From assembly GCA_035641235.1 (NCBI GenBank), contig DASQUP010000143.1, positions 1 through 11,792 on the forward strand: 11,792 bases of DNA, written 5' to 3'. Both the position numbers and the translations under genes were made by a program. The notes under the pieces are model-generated. The model was not told the origin of the DNA. It was given only the letters and a program-made list of their open reading frames with translations, and searched no databases. Position 1 is the stretch's first letter. Every line of letters starts with the position of its first letter. Positions 1 to 5,738 of the stretch are shown in pieces. This DNA comes from DASQUP01 sp035641235. GTDB lineage: Bacteria; Actinomycetota; CADDZG01; WHSQ01.

Positions 1-8
1 TCGGAGGA

Positions 9-611
9 CTAAGCGTTGATCTTGCGGGGCCTCCCAGGTTTGCGATCCCATGACTGCACGAAACGGCGGACTGTCGGCTCAAACCAGACTGGCCCCGCCG
101 CGAGTTCCGCCGCCGGTTTCGGGAAGTTGGCACTTCGAGCCACGGCAGATGCGCGCTGGCGATTTACGCCAAGGAGTTCGGCGAGTTCGGAGACCCCGAT
201 CATCCCGGGATAGGTAGGTTGATCAAGTCGTCGCTCGAACTCGTCCCACTCCGTCACCTCGGCGTGAACCAGGGGCATGTTCGGGAGATTCGCTTGCGAT
301 GCCGCGTTCTCAGTCTCCCTTGCGGCAATATCAAGAGCCTGGGTGGGAGAGTCCGCTTCTATTACGAGCCGAGCCCCATAGCGGCCGTGGTCGTCAATGG
401 ATTCCTCCGGGGAGCCGGTTACCGCCGCTGAGAACCGATCGAGGAGCCCACTGAATTCCTCAATGTAATATCGTCGCCCGGTCGCACATGTCGCGCGAAG
501 TGACCTTCGATGTTCCACATTTGTTCCACGTTGCGACGTCATCTTGAGTCTCGGTAGGTCCCGCGAGAGGCGGGCGTTGCTCAGTTGGTCAGGGCGATCG
601 CTGCCCAACAT
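9..611 (-). CDS. Small HTH DNA-binding protein with AT-hook-like tail
   Basis: Up to 200 residues. The C-terminal third (about residues 137-186) reads as a short helix-turn-helix: GVSELAELLGVNRQRASAVA, then an FPKP turn, a conserved-looking AAGPVW and a closing helix. This is the layout of AlpA/MerR-like winged HTH modules in many actinobacterial hypothetical proteins. It is followed by KPGRPRK (191-197), which matches the AT-hook core GRP flanked by basic residues. The middle (about 47-130) is a small alpha/beta domain I cannot name. The start is uncertain. ATG at 611 lies 4 bases after the ceramidase stop and could be read by translational coupling. ATG at 542 is the next candidate, and neither has a clear Shine-Dalgarno. 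The first ~45 residues look unlike a folded domain, so the true start may be internal. A role as a DNA-binding regulator is inferred; the target is unknown. Confidence 0.7.
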   Translation of the reverse strand: MLGSDRPDQLSNARLSRDLPRLKMTSQRGTNVEHRRSLRATCATGRRYYIEEFSGLLDRFSAAVTGSPEESIDDHGRYGARLVIEADSPTQALDIAARETENAASQANLPNMPLVHAEVTEWDEFERRLDQPTYPGMIGVSELAELLGVNRQRASAVARSANFPKPAAELAAGPVWFEPTVRRFVQSWDRKPGRPRKINA

Positions 612-615
612 GGGT

Positions 616-1308
616 TCAGGGCAAGGCCACGCTCTCGGCTGGCTCTCCGACGCTCACGTTCGAAGCAAGGCTAAGTATCAAGCTGCGCATTGCGAGGTAT
701 GTAACCAGCCCAATCAAGGTGTGCCAGATGAAGTGGGTACCGATCGTCATGAAGTGACACAACTCCAGGTCGATCGTTCGAAAGAAGAGCGCTGTGAAAT
801 AAACACCGGCGGCAATGAGTAGCGTGAAGCGGGAAGGCTTCTGCTGTATCGCGTGATACAGACCTAAGACCAGTACAACGAGCAAGCCGGGTAGATAGGA
901 AGGGGCCCCGTGGAGAGCGTCTCCAATCGGCCTCACAAGGAAGGCTGAAAGCAGGAACGCTCCAATGGAAAGCGCGGCGAATCCCGGACCCTTTGCCATC
1001 ACATTACGCGTGTAGAGCCAGATAAACCCAATTATGAAGATCACGATCGGGACGACATCTAGATACAGCGTCCATGTATTCGCGAGTGTGTGCCACGACA
1101 TGCTACCTATGCCGACAGAGCCTCCAAGTGCAATCAGTACCTTCACACCCGTTGAAAGTGTGCCAGTGCGTTTGGCGAGTATCCAAGCTGCCCAGGCGGC
1201 GAAGATGAACGAAAAGTTTGATATCGCATTTACAGGTTCAGCAAATATTGAAGAGCCAACTCGTTCACAGTATTCATCGAATGCTTCTACTGCTACCTCC
1301 AGCATCAC
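616..1308 (-). CDS. Ceramidase family (CREST superfamily) integral membrane hydrolase
   Basis: 230 residues with about seven hydrophobic segments. The family hallmarks are visible in order: YCE (13-15), EPVNAISN (24-31), the Ser/His motif GIGSMSWH (S69, H73) followed by D84, RTID (177-180), and the closing HxxxH pair in THFIWH (H192, H196). In alkaline ceramidases, three His residues in these positions bind the catalytic zinc, and the Ser and Asp complete the site. The protein therefore probably hydrolyses an amide-linked lipid in the membrane. The true substrate cannot be told from sequence, and few actinobacteria make sphingolipids. The start is well supported: AGGAGG at 1315-1320 lies 6 bases before GTG (1308) and 9 before ATG (1305). 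The two starts are adjacent and in frame, so either may be used. It heads a two-gene minus-strand unit with the HTH gene and faces away from the copper operon. Confidence 0.85.
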   Translation of the reverse strand: MMLEVAVEAFDEYCERVGSSIFAEPVNAISNFSFIFAAWAAWILAKRTGTLSTGVKVLIALGGSVGIGSMSWHTLANTWTLYLDVVPIVIFIIGFIWLYTRNVMAKGPGFAALSIGAFLLSAFLVRPIGDALHGAPSYLPGLLVVLVLGLYHAIQQKPSRFTLLIAAGVYFTALFFRTIDLELCHFMTIGTHFIWHTLIGLVTYLAMRSLILSLASNVSVGEPAESVALP

Positions 1309-1322
1309 CTGTCACCTCCTTT

Positions 1323-1439
1323 GGACCACCGCAGATCTCGCTCGATTCGCTGCAGGAGATCCGTAACGGAAGTGAGGTCGAGATCGTGGTGGCCGAGATC
1401 CTGAGCCGGCTGCGTCTCGCGCGATCGGCTCCTTCCGAC
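1323..1439 (+). pseudogene. Possible 5'-truncated gene relic
   Basis: In the plus frame from about 1329 the translation begins PPQISLDSLQEIRNGSEVEI and continues with a plausible amphipathic stretch to about 1439. Counting bases over this stretch, roughly four fifths of third positions are G or C, about two thirds of first positions and about two fifths of second positions, which is the usual signature of real coding sequence in a high-GC genome. No ATG, GTG or TTG precedes it in frame outside the ceramidase antisense, and the codon pattern breaks down before the stop at 1479-1481. I do not recognise the family. The antisense frame is also open and ends in a TGA overlapping the ceramidase ATG, so a minus-strand leader peptide is an alternative, but its codon statistics are weaker. 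Confidence 0.3.
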
Positions 1440-1463
1440 TTGTCTTTGTGTCTGGCGCAAGGT

Positions 1464-1509
1464 GCTCCCCCCTTGTCGTGAGTCCGGCTATCGGGCTCGC
1501 AAGGGGAGC
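1464..1509 (+). repeat. Large imperfect inverted repeat (hairpin)
   Basis: The outer stem CCCCTTG (1469-1475) pairs with CAAGGGG (1500-1506). The inner stem AGTCCG (1481-1486) pairs with CGGGCT (1492-1497) with one G-T wobble. The terminal loop is five bases, and the asymmetric internal loop is TCGTG against CG. A competing hairpin, GGAGC (1505-1509) with GCTCC (1519-1523), shares bases with the outer stem, so the two cannot form fully together. There is no T-run on either side, so this is not a classical intrinsic terminator. It may act as a structured leader or protein-binding site upstream of the metal operon. Confidence 0.5.
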
Positions 1510-1571
1510 TTCGGTGGGGCTCCTGACAACAGGCTTCGGTCTCGCTGACAGCCCGAGGGGGACCTGTCAGG
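1508..1571 (-). promoter_or_regulatory. Candidate SARP-type operator, second copy
   Basis: Read on the minus strand, TGTCAG occurs at 1550-1545 and again at 1528-1523, exactly 22 bp apart, with CCGAAG in between (1539-1534). The same boxes, spacing and CCGAAG placement occur at 8963-8990. A further TGTCAGG lies on the plus strand at 1565-1571 and forms an inverted repeat with CCTGACA at 1522-1528. A short direct repeat, GCTTCGGT (1508-1515 and 1533-1540, plus strand), overlaps it. Two direct boxes two helical turns apart are the binding pattern known for SARP regulators. Which unit it controls, ceramidase (same direction) or metal operon (opposite), is not decided by the sequence. Confidence 0.5.
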
Positions 1572-1660
1572 CGGCCATCAGAGTTTCGTCAGGGGCTCAG
1601 CGCATCGTTCAGACATCATCTGAACCAGGTGAGCTACTGCCTTAACCGGAAGGAGATGCA

Positions 1661-1864
1661 ATGGCCGAACTGACCTTCAAGGTCCCGGGGATGACCGCGG
1701 GAAATGGAGCAAAAGCCATCACCAGGACGATTCGCCGGCTCAACGGCGTGACCGCGGTGGAGGTCGACCTCCACGCCGGGTGGGTGGTGGTCGTTGCAGA
1801 CCGGATCGATACCGACGCCATTCGGGCCGCCGTCGATGAGGCCGGATACAGCGCGGAGATATAG
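1661..1864 (+). CDS. Heavy-metal-associated (HMA) domain protein lacking the CxxC
   Basis: 67 residues, the usual length of a CopZ-like copper chaperone. It has the beta-alpha-beta-beta-alpha-beta pattern of the HMA fold: an opening strand with VPGMT (8-12), a helix with LNGVTAVEVDL (27-37), a central strand WVVVV, and a final helix with the family-typical DEAGYSAEI ending. The metal-binding loop, normally GMTCxxC, reads GMTAGNGA: both cysteines (positions 13 and 16) are replaced by Ala and Gly. Each needs more than one base change, so this is not a fresh point mutation or a read error. It therefore probably does not carry Cu(I) in the standard way. A structural, regulatory or partner-binding role next to the multicopper oxidase is inferred. 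The start is set by GGAAGGAG (1648-1655), 5 bases before ATG. The gene lies 35 bases upstream of the oxidase, almost certainly in the same operon. Confidence 0.88.
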   Translation: MAELTFKVPGMTAGNGAKAITRTIRRLNGVTAVEVDLHAGWVVVVADRIDTDAIRAAVDEAGYSAEI

Positions 1865-1899
1865 CCGCTCGTCACGAGTCTGATAGGGAAGGAGAAGAT

Positions 1900-3624
1900 G
1901 TGAATCCTCAGGACACCTTTACCAGCGACGCTGATGCGCTTCGCACCGCGTCCCACCCCGGCACCGTACAGCTCAACAACGGTGACCGGTTCGATCTTGT
2001 CATCACACCCGTGAGCAAGCGCCTGGGCGAGATCGAGGCACAGATGCTCGCCTACAACGGATCGATCCCCGGACCCACACTGCGCGTCAGGCAGGGCTCG
2101 GAGATCGAGGTGGTCGTCACCAACGAAACCGACATGGAGACGACCGTTCACTGGCACGGGTTGCGCCTCGAGAACCGGTACGACGGTGTCCCGCACGAGA
2201 CGCAAGCTCCGATACCGTCGGGGGGCAGCTACACGCACCGGCTCAGCTTTCCCGACGCCGGACTGTTCTGGTACCACCCGCACATGCGCGAGGACTACGC
2301 CCAGGAGATGGGCCTCTACGGGAACATCATCGTCGAGCCGGCGGATCCCACGTACTGGCCCACAGCGGATCGAGACGTCGTGTTCACCCTTGACGACATC
2401 TTGATCGAAGACGGGAAGATCGCCGCCTTCGATCCGCACGAATCGAACTTCACGGCTATGGGCCGGTTCGGAAACGTCTTGCTGATCGGGGGCGAAACCG
2501 AACAGCAACTGGCGATCCGGCGTGGTGAGGTTGTGCGCCTCTATCTCACGAACACGGCCAACACCCGCGTCTTCAAGGTGGCGCTTCCGGGTGTGCAGAT
2601 GAAACTCGTGGGAAGCGACGGCGGACGCTACGAGCGCGAGCAGTGGGTTGACGATGTGGTCATTGCTCCTTCGGAGCGGGCCATCGTCGACGTGCTCTGC
2701 GACGGATCCGGAACCTTCACCCTCCAGCACGTGACACCCGAACGCGCCTACCCGCTGGCAAGTATCGAGATCGTCGACTCGGCGACCGACAGCTACCACG
2801 ACAACGAGTTCCAAAAGCTGCGCGTCAATTCGGACATGGTTGCCGAACATCAGCGCGCGACGAGTTACCTAGGTGCATCCCCCGACAAAACCTTGGCCCT
2901 CGTCGCCGAGATGGACTTCGACGAGCCCAACACCGGTGATGCCGTCATCTACGCGTGTCCGATGCACCCCGAGGTCGTGAGCGATCAGTCCGGCAAGTGC
3001 CCCAAGTGCGGGATGAAGCTCATGCCGCAAGCCCCTCAGACGACCTCATACACCTGCCCCATGCATCCAGACGTGGTCAGCGATCAGCCCGGCAAGTGCC
3101 CGAAGTGCGGGATGAAGCTGATGCCGTCTGAGCAAGTCGCGGCCGCGATGCAGGGCGGATTGGAAGACCACGCCGATCACTCGACGGACGCACACCACCA
3201 CGACCACGGGGATGCCATGGCCGATGGCATTGAGTGGGAGGACCTCATGCCGGAGGTCAATCGAACGACCACCCCGGCCAACATGCGCTGGCAGCTCGTG
3301 GATCGCGGCAGCGGCAACATCAACGCCGACATCGACTGGAGCTTCAACGCCGGCGATCAAGTCAAGATTCGCATTGTTAATGAGATGGAGTCGGACCATC
3401 CGATGCATCACCCATTTCACATCCACGGCGAACGGTTCCTCGTGCTGGCTAGGGATGGAGTCGAGGAGCCGAACCTCGTCTGGAAGGACACCGTCTTGAT
3501 ACGGACCGGAGAGACCGTCGACATCCTGATGGACGCGTCGAACCCGGGGCTGTGGATGGCTCACTGCCACATCGCAGAGCACCTGGAAAGCGGAATGATG
3601 TTCAGCTTCAGGGTGACGCCATGA
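1900..3624 (+). CDS. Multicopper oxidase with two inserted heavy-metal-binding domains
   Basis: 574 residues in three cupredoxin domains. All four copper motifs are present: HWHG (84-87), WYHPH (124-128), HPFHIHG (504-510) and the C-terminal HCHIAEHLESGM (555-566), with the type 1 Cys at 556 and an axial Met at 566. The trinuclear centre should therefore be intact and the enzyme should reduce O2 to water while oxidising a substrate (Cu(I), another metal or a phenol). Between domains 2 and 3 sit two tandem copies of the short heavy-metal-binding domain (351-376 and 384-409, each CPMHP...GKCPKCGMKLMP). A linker rich in His and Asp follows (423-437), and such inserts probably gather metal for the active site. 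No signal peptide or Tat motif is visible, and the upstream frame offers none, so it looks cytoplasmic, which is unusual for the family. The start is GTG, preceded by GGAAGGAGAA (1888-1897). The overlapping ATG at 1898 meets TGA at once and cannot be the start. Confidence 0.93.
   Translation: MNPQDTFTSDADALRTASHPGTVQLNNGDRFDLVITPVSKRLGEIEAQMLAYNGSIPGPTLRVRQGSEIEVVVTNETDMETTVHWHGLRLENRYDGVPHETQAPIPSGGSYTHRLSFPDAGLFWYHPHMREDYAQEMGLYGNIIVEPADPTYWPTADRDVVFTLDDILIEDGKIAAFDPHESNFTAMGRFGNVLLIGGETEQQLAIRRGEVVRLYLTNTANTRVFKVALPGVQMKLVGSDGGRYEREQWVDDVVIAPSERAIVDVLCDGSGTFTLQHVTPERAYPLASIEIVDSATDSYHDNEFQKLRVNSDMVAEHQRATSYLGASPDKTLALVAEMDFDEPNTGDAVIYACPMHPEVVSDQSGKCPKCGMKLMPQAPQTTSYTCPMHPDVVSDQPGKCPKCGMKLMPSEQVAAAMQGGLEDHADHSTDAHHHDHGDAMADGIEWEDLMPEVNRTTTPANMRWQLVDRGSGNINADIDWSFNAGDQVKIRIVNEMESDHPMHHPFHIHGERFLVLARDGVEEPNLVWKDTVLIRTGETVDILMDASNPGLWMAHCHIAEHLESGMMFSFRVTP
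2950..3126 (+). repeat. Tandem repeat encoding two heavy-metal-binding domains
   Basis: Two 78-base copies (2950-3027 and 3049-3126) start 99 bases apart inside the multicopper oxidase gene. They are closest at the DNA level in their second half, where AGCGATCAG, GGCAAGTGCCC and AAGTGCGGGATGAAGCT recur. Both keep the Cys, Met and His residues (C353, M355, H356, C367, C370 and C386, M388, H389, C400, C403). This fits a fairly recent internal duplication of a functional metal-binding module. Confidence 0.8.
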
Positions 3625-3662
3625 CGCACTGCTTCCAAGACGTTTCCAACGGCGTGCTTACT

Positions 3663-3670
3663 TAAGGAGG
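3663..3670 (+). promoter_or_regulatory. Very strong Shine-Dalgarno of the M20 peptidase gene
   Basis: TAAGGAGG is a full match to the 16S anti-Shine-Dalgarno sequence and lies 7 bases before ATG 3678. It fixes that start and suggests high translation of the peptidase, separate from the oxidase 53 bases upstream. Confidence 0.8.
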
Positions 3671-3677
3671 TCTACCA

Positions 3678-5039
3678 ATGGCACAAGACAAAGGTTCACG
3701 AATCATCGCTTCCAGCAGCCGCAGCGAGTCTGTCAAGCTCTTGCGCGACCTGCTGCGCGTGCGCTCTATCAACCCGCCCGGCGACGAGGCGGGTGTCGCC
3801 GAGCTACTCGAGACGTATCTTGCCGGCGCGGGGCTGGAGACGAAGATCGTGACCTCACCCGAAGGACGGTCGAGCCTCATCGCCCGCCTCGATGGGCCCC
3901 AGGACCGTCCCGCTCTCGTGCTGCTGTCGCACAGCGACGTGGTGCCCGTCGAGGAGAACAACTGGAGCCGCGACCCCTTCGGGGGCGAATTGGCCGAAGG
4001 CTTCATCTGGGGCCGTGGCGCTCTCGACATGAAGAGCGTCGCCGTCATGCACGCGGTCGCTCTCGCCGAACTAGCTCGGTCCGGACAGACCCCATCACGT
4101 GAGGTCATCGTCGCCTCGACCGCAGACGAGGAGGCCGGTGGGGGCGAGGGCGCGCGCTGGGTTCTGGACGAGCACGCCGAACTGGTCGGATTCGGCGACG
4201 CGCGCCCGGCCCCCGAGGTGATCAGTGAGGGCGCCTACGGCCTTGCCGGCATGCTCGACCGACCGGTGATCCCGATCGCGACCGGTGAGAAGACCGCCGT
4301 GTTCTTCGACGTCGTCGCCGAAGGCGATCCGGGGCATGGCGCGCTCCCACCGCAACGGCAAGCACCGGTCAACCTAGCCGTGCTGATCGAACAGATCGCC
4401 GGCTTCGCAACGCCCCGGGTCCATCCCGTTTTGCGGGAGCAGTTCTCAACGCTGAGCGGGGCTGCCTCTGGAGCTACGGCCGCGATATTCCGCGCGCTCG
4501 CCTCTCCGATGGGTGGAACGGTGGCACGGGCGTTAGCCCCTCGATTGCGGAAAGCCGGAGCGCTGGGACTGCTCTTGGCGGATTCGACAACCCCTACTCG
4601 CCTGAGCGCGGGGTACAAGTCCAACGTGGTTCCGGCGGAAGCACGAGCTTCCTTCGACAGCAGGCTGCTCCCCGATACGGACGTCGATGAATACATCTCT
4701 TCCGTCGATACCAAGGCGAGACGTCACGGTGGTCGCGTCACCAACATCGACAACAAGGGTTTCGGGCCCGTCAGCAGCAAAGGCCCGCTCTTCGAGATTC
4801 TCAAGCAGGCGTCTGAAGAGCTCGCCCCGGGCGCAGTCACGACGGATTCGCTCTCGCCGGGGATAACCGACTTGCGATTCTTCCGGGCCCGGGGAGCGAA
4901 CGGCTACGGCTGGATTCCACTCGTTTTGACACCCGAGTTGTTGGCAACCATCCATGGGCATGACGAGCGAGTCGGAATAGATGATTTCGAGCAAGCGATC
5001 ACCGTGATGTCCGAGGTAGTACATCGCGCTGCGACTTAA
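3678..5039 (+). CDS. M20-family zinc metallopeptidase (ArgE/DapE/CPG2-like)
   Basis: 453 residues, the normal length for the family. The two-zinc site is complete: SHSDVVP (H85 ligand, D87 supporting it), GRGALDMK (D117 bridging both metals), ADEEAGGG (E151 as general base, E152 ligand), an acidic ligand at E184 in ISEGA, and HGHDE near the C-terminus (H426). The lid/dimerisation domain lies between (about 195-330) and contains the family's GDPGHGALP motif (216-224). Such enzymes remove an N-acyl group or split a dipeptide. The substrate cannot be told from the motifs: acetylornithine deacetylase, succinyl-diaminopimelate desuccinylase, carboxypeptidase G2 and dipeptidases all share them. The absence of arg or dap neighbours argues for a general M20 peptidase. 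No signal peptide is seen. It is 53 bases after the oxidase and probably cotranscribed, though a metal-related role is not implied by its sequence. Confidence 0.9.
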   Translation: MAQDKGSRIIASSSRSESVKLLRDLLRVRSINPPGDEAGVAELLETYLAGAGLETKIVTSPEGRSSLIARLDGPQDRPALVLLSHSDVVPVEENNWSRDPFGGELAEGFIWGRGALDMKSVAVMHAVALAELARSGQTPSREVIVASTADEEAGGGEGARWVLDEHAELVGFGDARPAPEVISEGAYGLAGMLDRPVIPIATGEKTAVFFDVVAEGDPGHGALPPQRQAPVNLAVLIEQIAGFATPRVHPVLREQFSTLSGAASGATAAIFRALASPMGGTVARALAPRLRKAGALGLLLADSTTPTRLSAGYKSNVVPAEARASFDSRLLPDTDVDEYISSVDTKARRHGGRVTNIDNKGFGPVSSKGPLFEILKQASEELAPGAVTTDSLSPGITDLRFFRARGANGYGWIPLVLTPELLATIHGHDERVGIDDFEQAITVMSEVVHRAAT

Positions 5040-5104
5040 GGAAATCGTCTCTGCCGCACACGATCGAAAGGACGGCCAGGGAACGCAGTTCCAGATTCAT
5101 CGAA

Positions 5105-5738
5105 TTGAGCCACGAACTTGCGGATGGCATGTCGCCCTATGCCGGCTTGCCCGAGGTGCGGATCGGCGCCCACCTAGACCACGAACAGTCTCGGTCTCAG
5201 TACGAGGGGGAGGAATTCTTTCTCGGGAAGGTCGACACGCCCGCCAACGTAGGGACGTATCTGGACGCTCCATTCCACCGCTTTGCAGATCGAGAGGACC
5301 TCTCTCAGGTGCCGCTGGAACGTCTCGCTGGAATCCAAGCGGTGGTCATAGACGCCGGCGATGCGCCATCCCGCGCGCTGGACCCGGAACTGCCTGACTC
5401 CGAACTCGGCGGAAGAGCCGTGCTAATCCGCACCGGTTGGGATTCACGATGGGGAACAGATGCTTACTGGGAACCGGGCCCTTATCTTACGGAGGAATTT
5501 GCCGCGAGCTTGGTCGAGAATGAAATCGGTCTTGTCGGCGTCGATTTCTGGAACGTGATGACGCAACAACGCGAGCCGCCCCATCCACACGCGTTTGCTG
5601 GAAGCAGGGATCCTCATCGTGGAACACCTTTTGTCATCTAGACCGCTTGCGCACCGTGGATTTCGGTTCTTCGCTCCGGTGCTTCGGATTCAGCGAGGGG
5701 CGTCGTCCCCCGTGCGCGCGTTCGCGGAACTGGAATAA
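5105..5738 (+). pseudogene. Kynurenine formamidase-like cyclase, frame broken near the C-terminus
   Basis: The family (metal-dependent cyclase / KynB-like) is clear from SHELADGM at the start, GTYLDAPFHRFADREDL (metal-binding HxxxxH-type region), VLIRTGWDSRWGT and LVGVDFWNV. After VDFWNV (to 5557) the open frame runs into non-family sequence and stops at 5639-5641. Shifted frames restore the expected text: DDATTRA follows in one frame, then RPIHTRLLEAGILIVEHL and a tail ending in VRAFAELE with TAA at 5736-5738 in another. Two missing bases (one G after GTG at 5555-5557, one C in the run near 5576) would give one continuous protein of about 210 residues. The start is also weak: only TTG at 5105 is available although the family-like RFIEL precedes it. 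It is either a decaying gene or a consensus error. It follows the peptidase by 65 bases. Confidence 0.8.

Larger units (their letters stand above)
1309..1660. other. Divergent intergenic region with relic, hairpin and repeats
   Basis: This 352-base stretch separates the minus-strand ceramidase unit from the plus-strand metal operon. From the ceramidase side it holds: a coding-like stretch on the plus strand without a start codon (about 1323-1439); a large imperfect hairpin (1469-1506); repeats of CTGACA/TGTCAG (1523-1571); and the Shine-Dalgarno of the HMA gene (GGAAGGAG, 1648-1655). I could not recognise a convincing -35/-10 pair for either direction. The promoters for both units must lie here unless transcription enters from outside. 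Confidence 0.6.

Noticed and set aside
1464..1509. Integron attC site or intrinsic terminator
   Set aside because: There are no RYYYAAC/GTTRRRY ends for attC and no T-run after the stem on either strand for a terminator.
1642..2850. Minus-strand open frame of about 400 residues opposite the HMA and oxidase genes
   Set aside because: The plus strand encodes unmistakable HMA and cupredoxin motifs here. The minus frame is low-complexity His/Val/Arg text mirroring them.
2950..3126. CRISPR-like or mobile repeat
   Set aside because: The repeat is in frame, encodes a known metal-binding domain twice and has no spacers or terminal inverted repeats.
5555..5580. Programmed ribosomal frameshift in the cyclase gene
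   Set aside because: Two separate shifts would be needed, no slippery heptamer or following pseudoknot is evident, and the family is not known for recoding. Error or decay is simpler.
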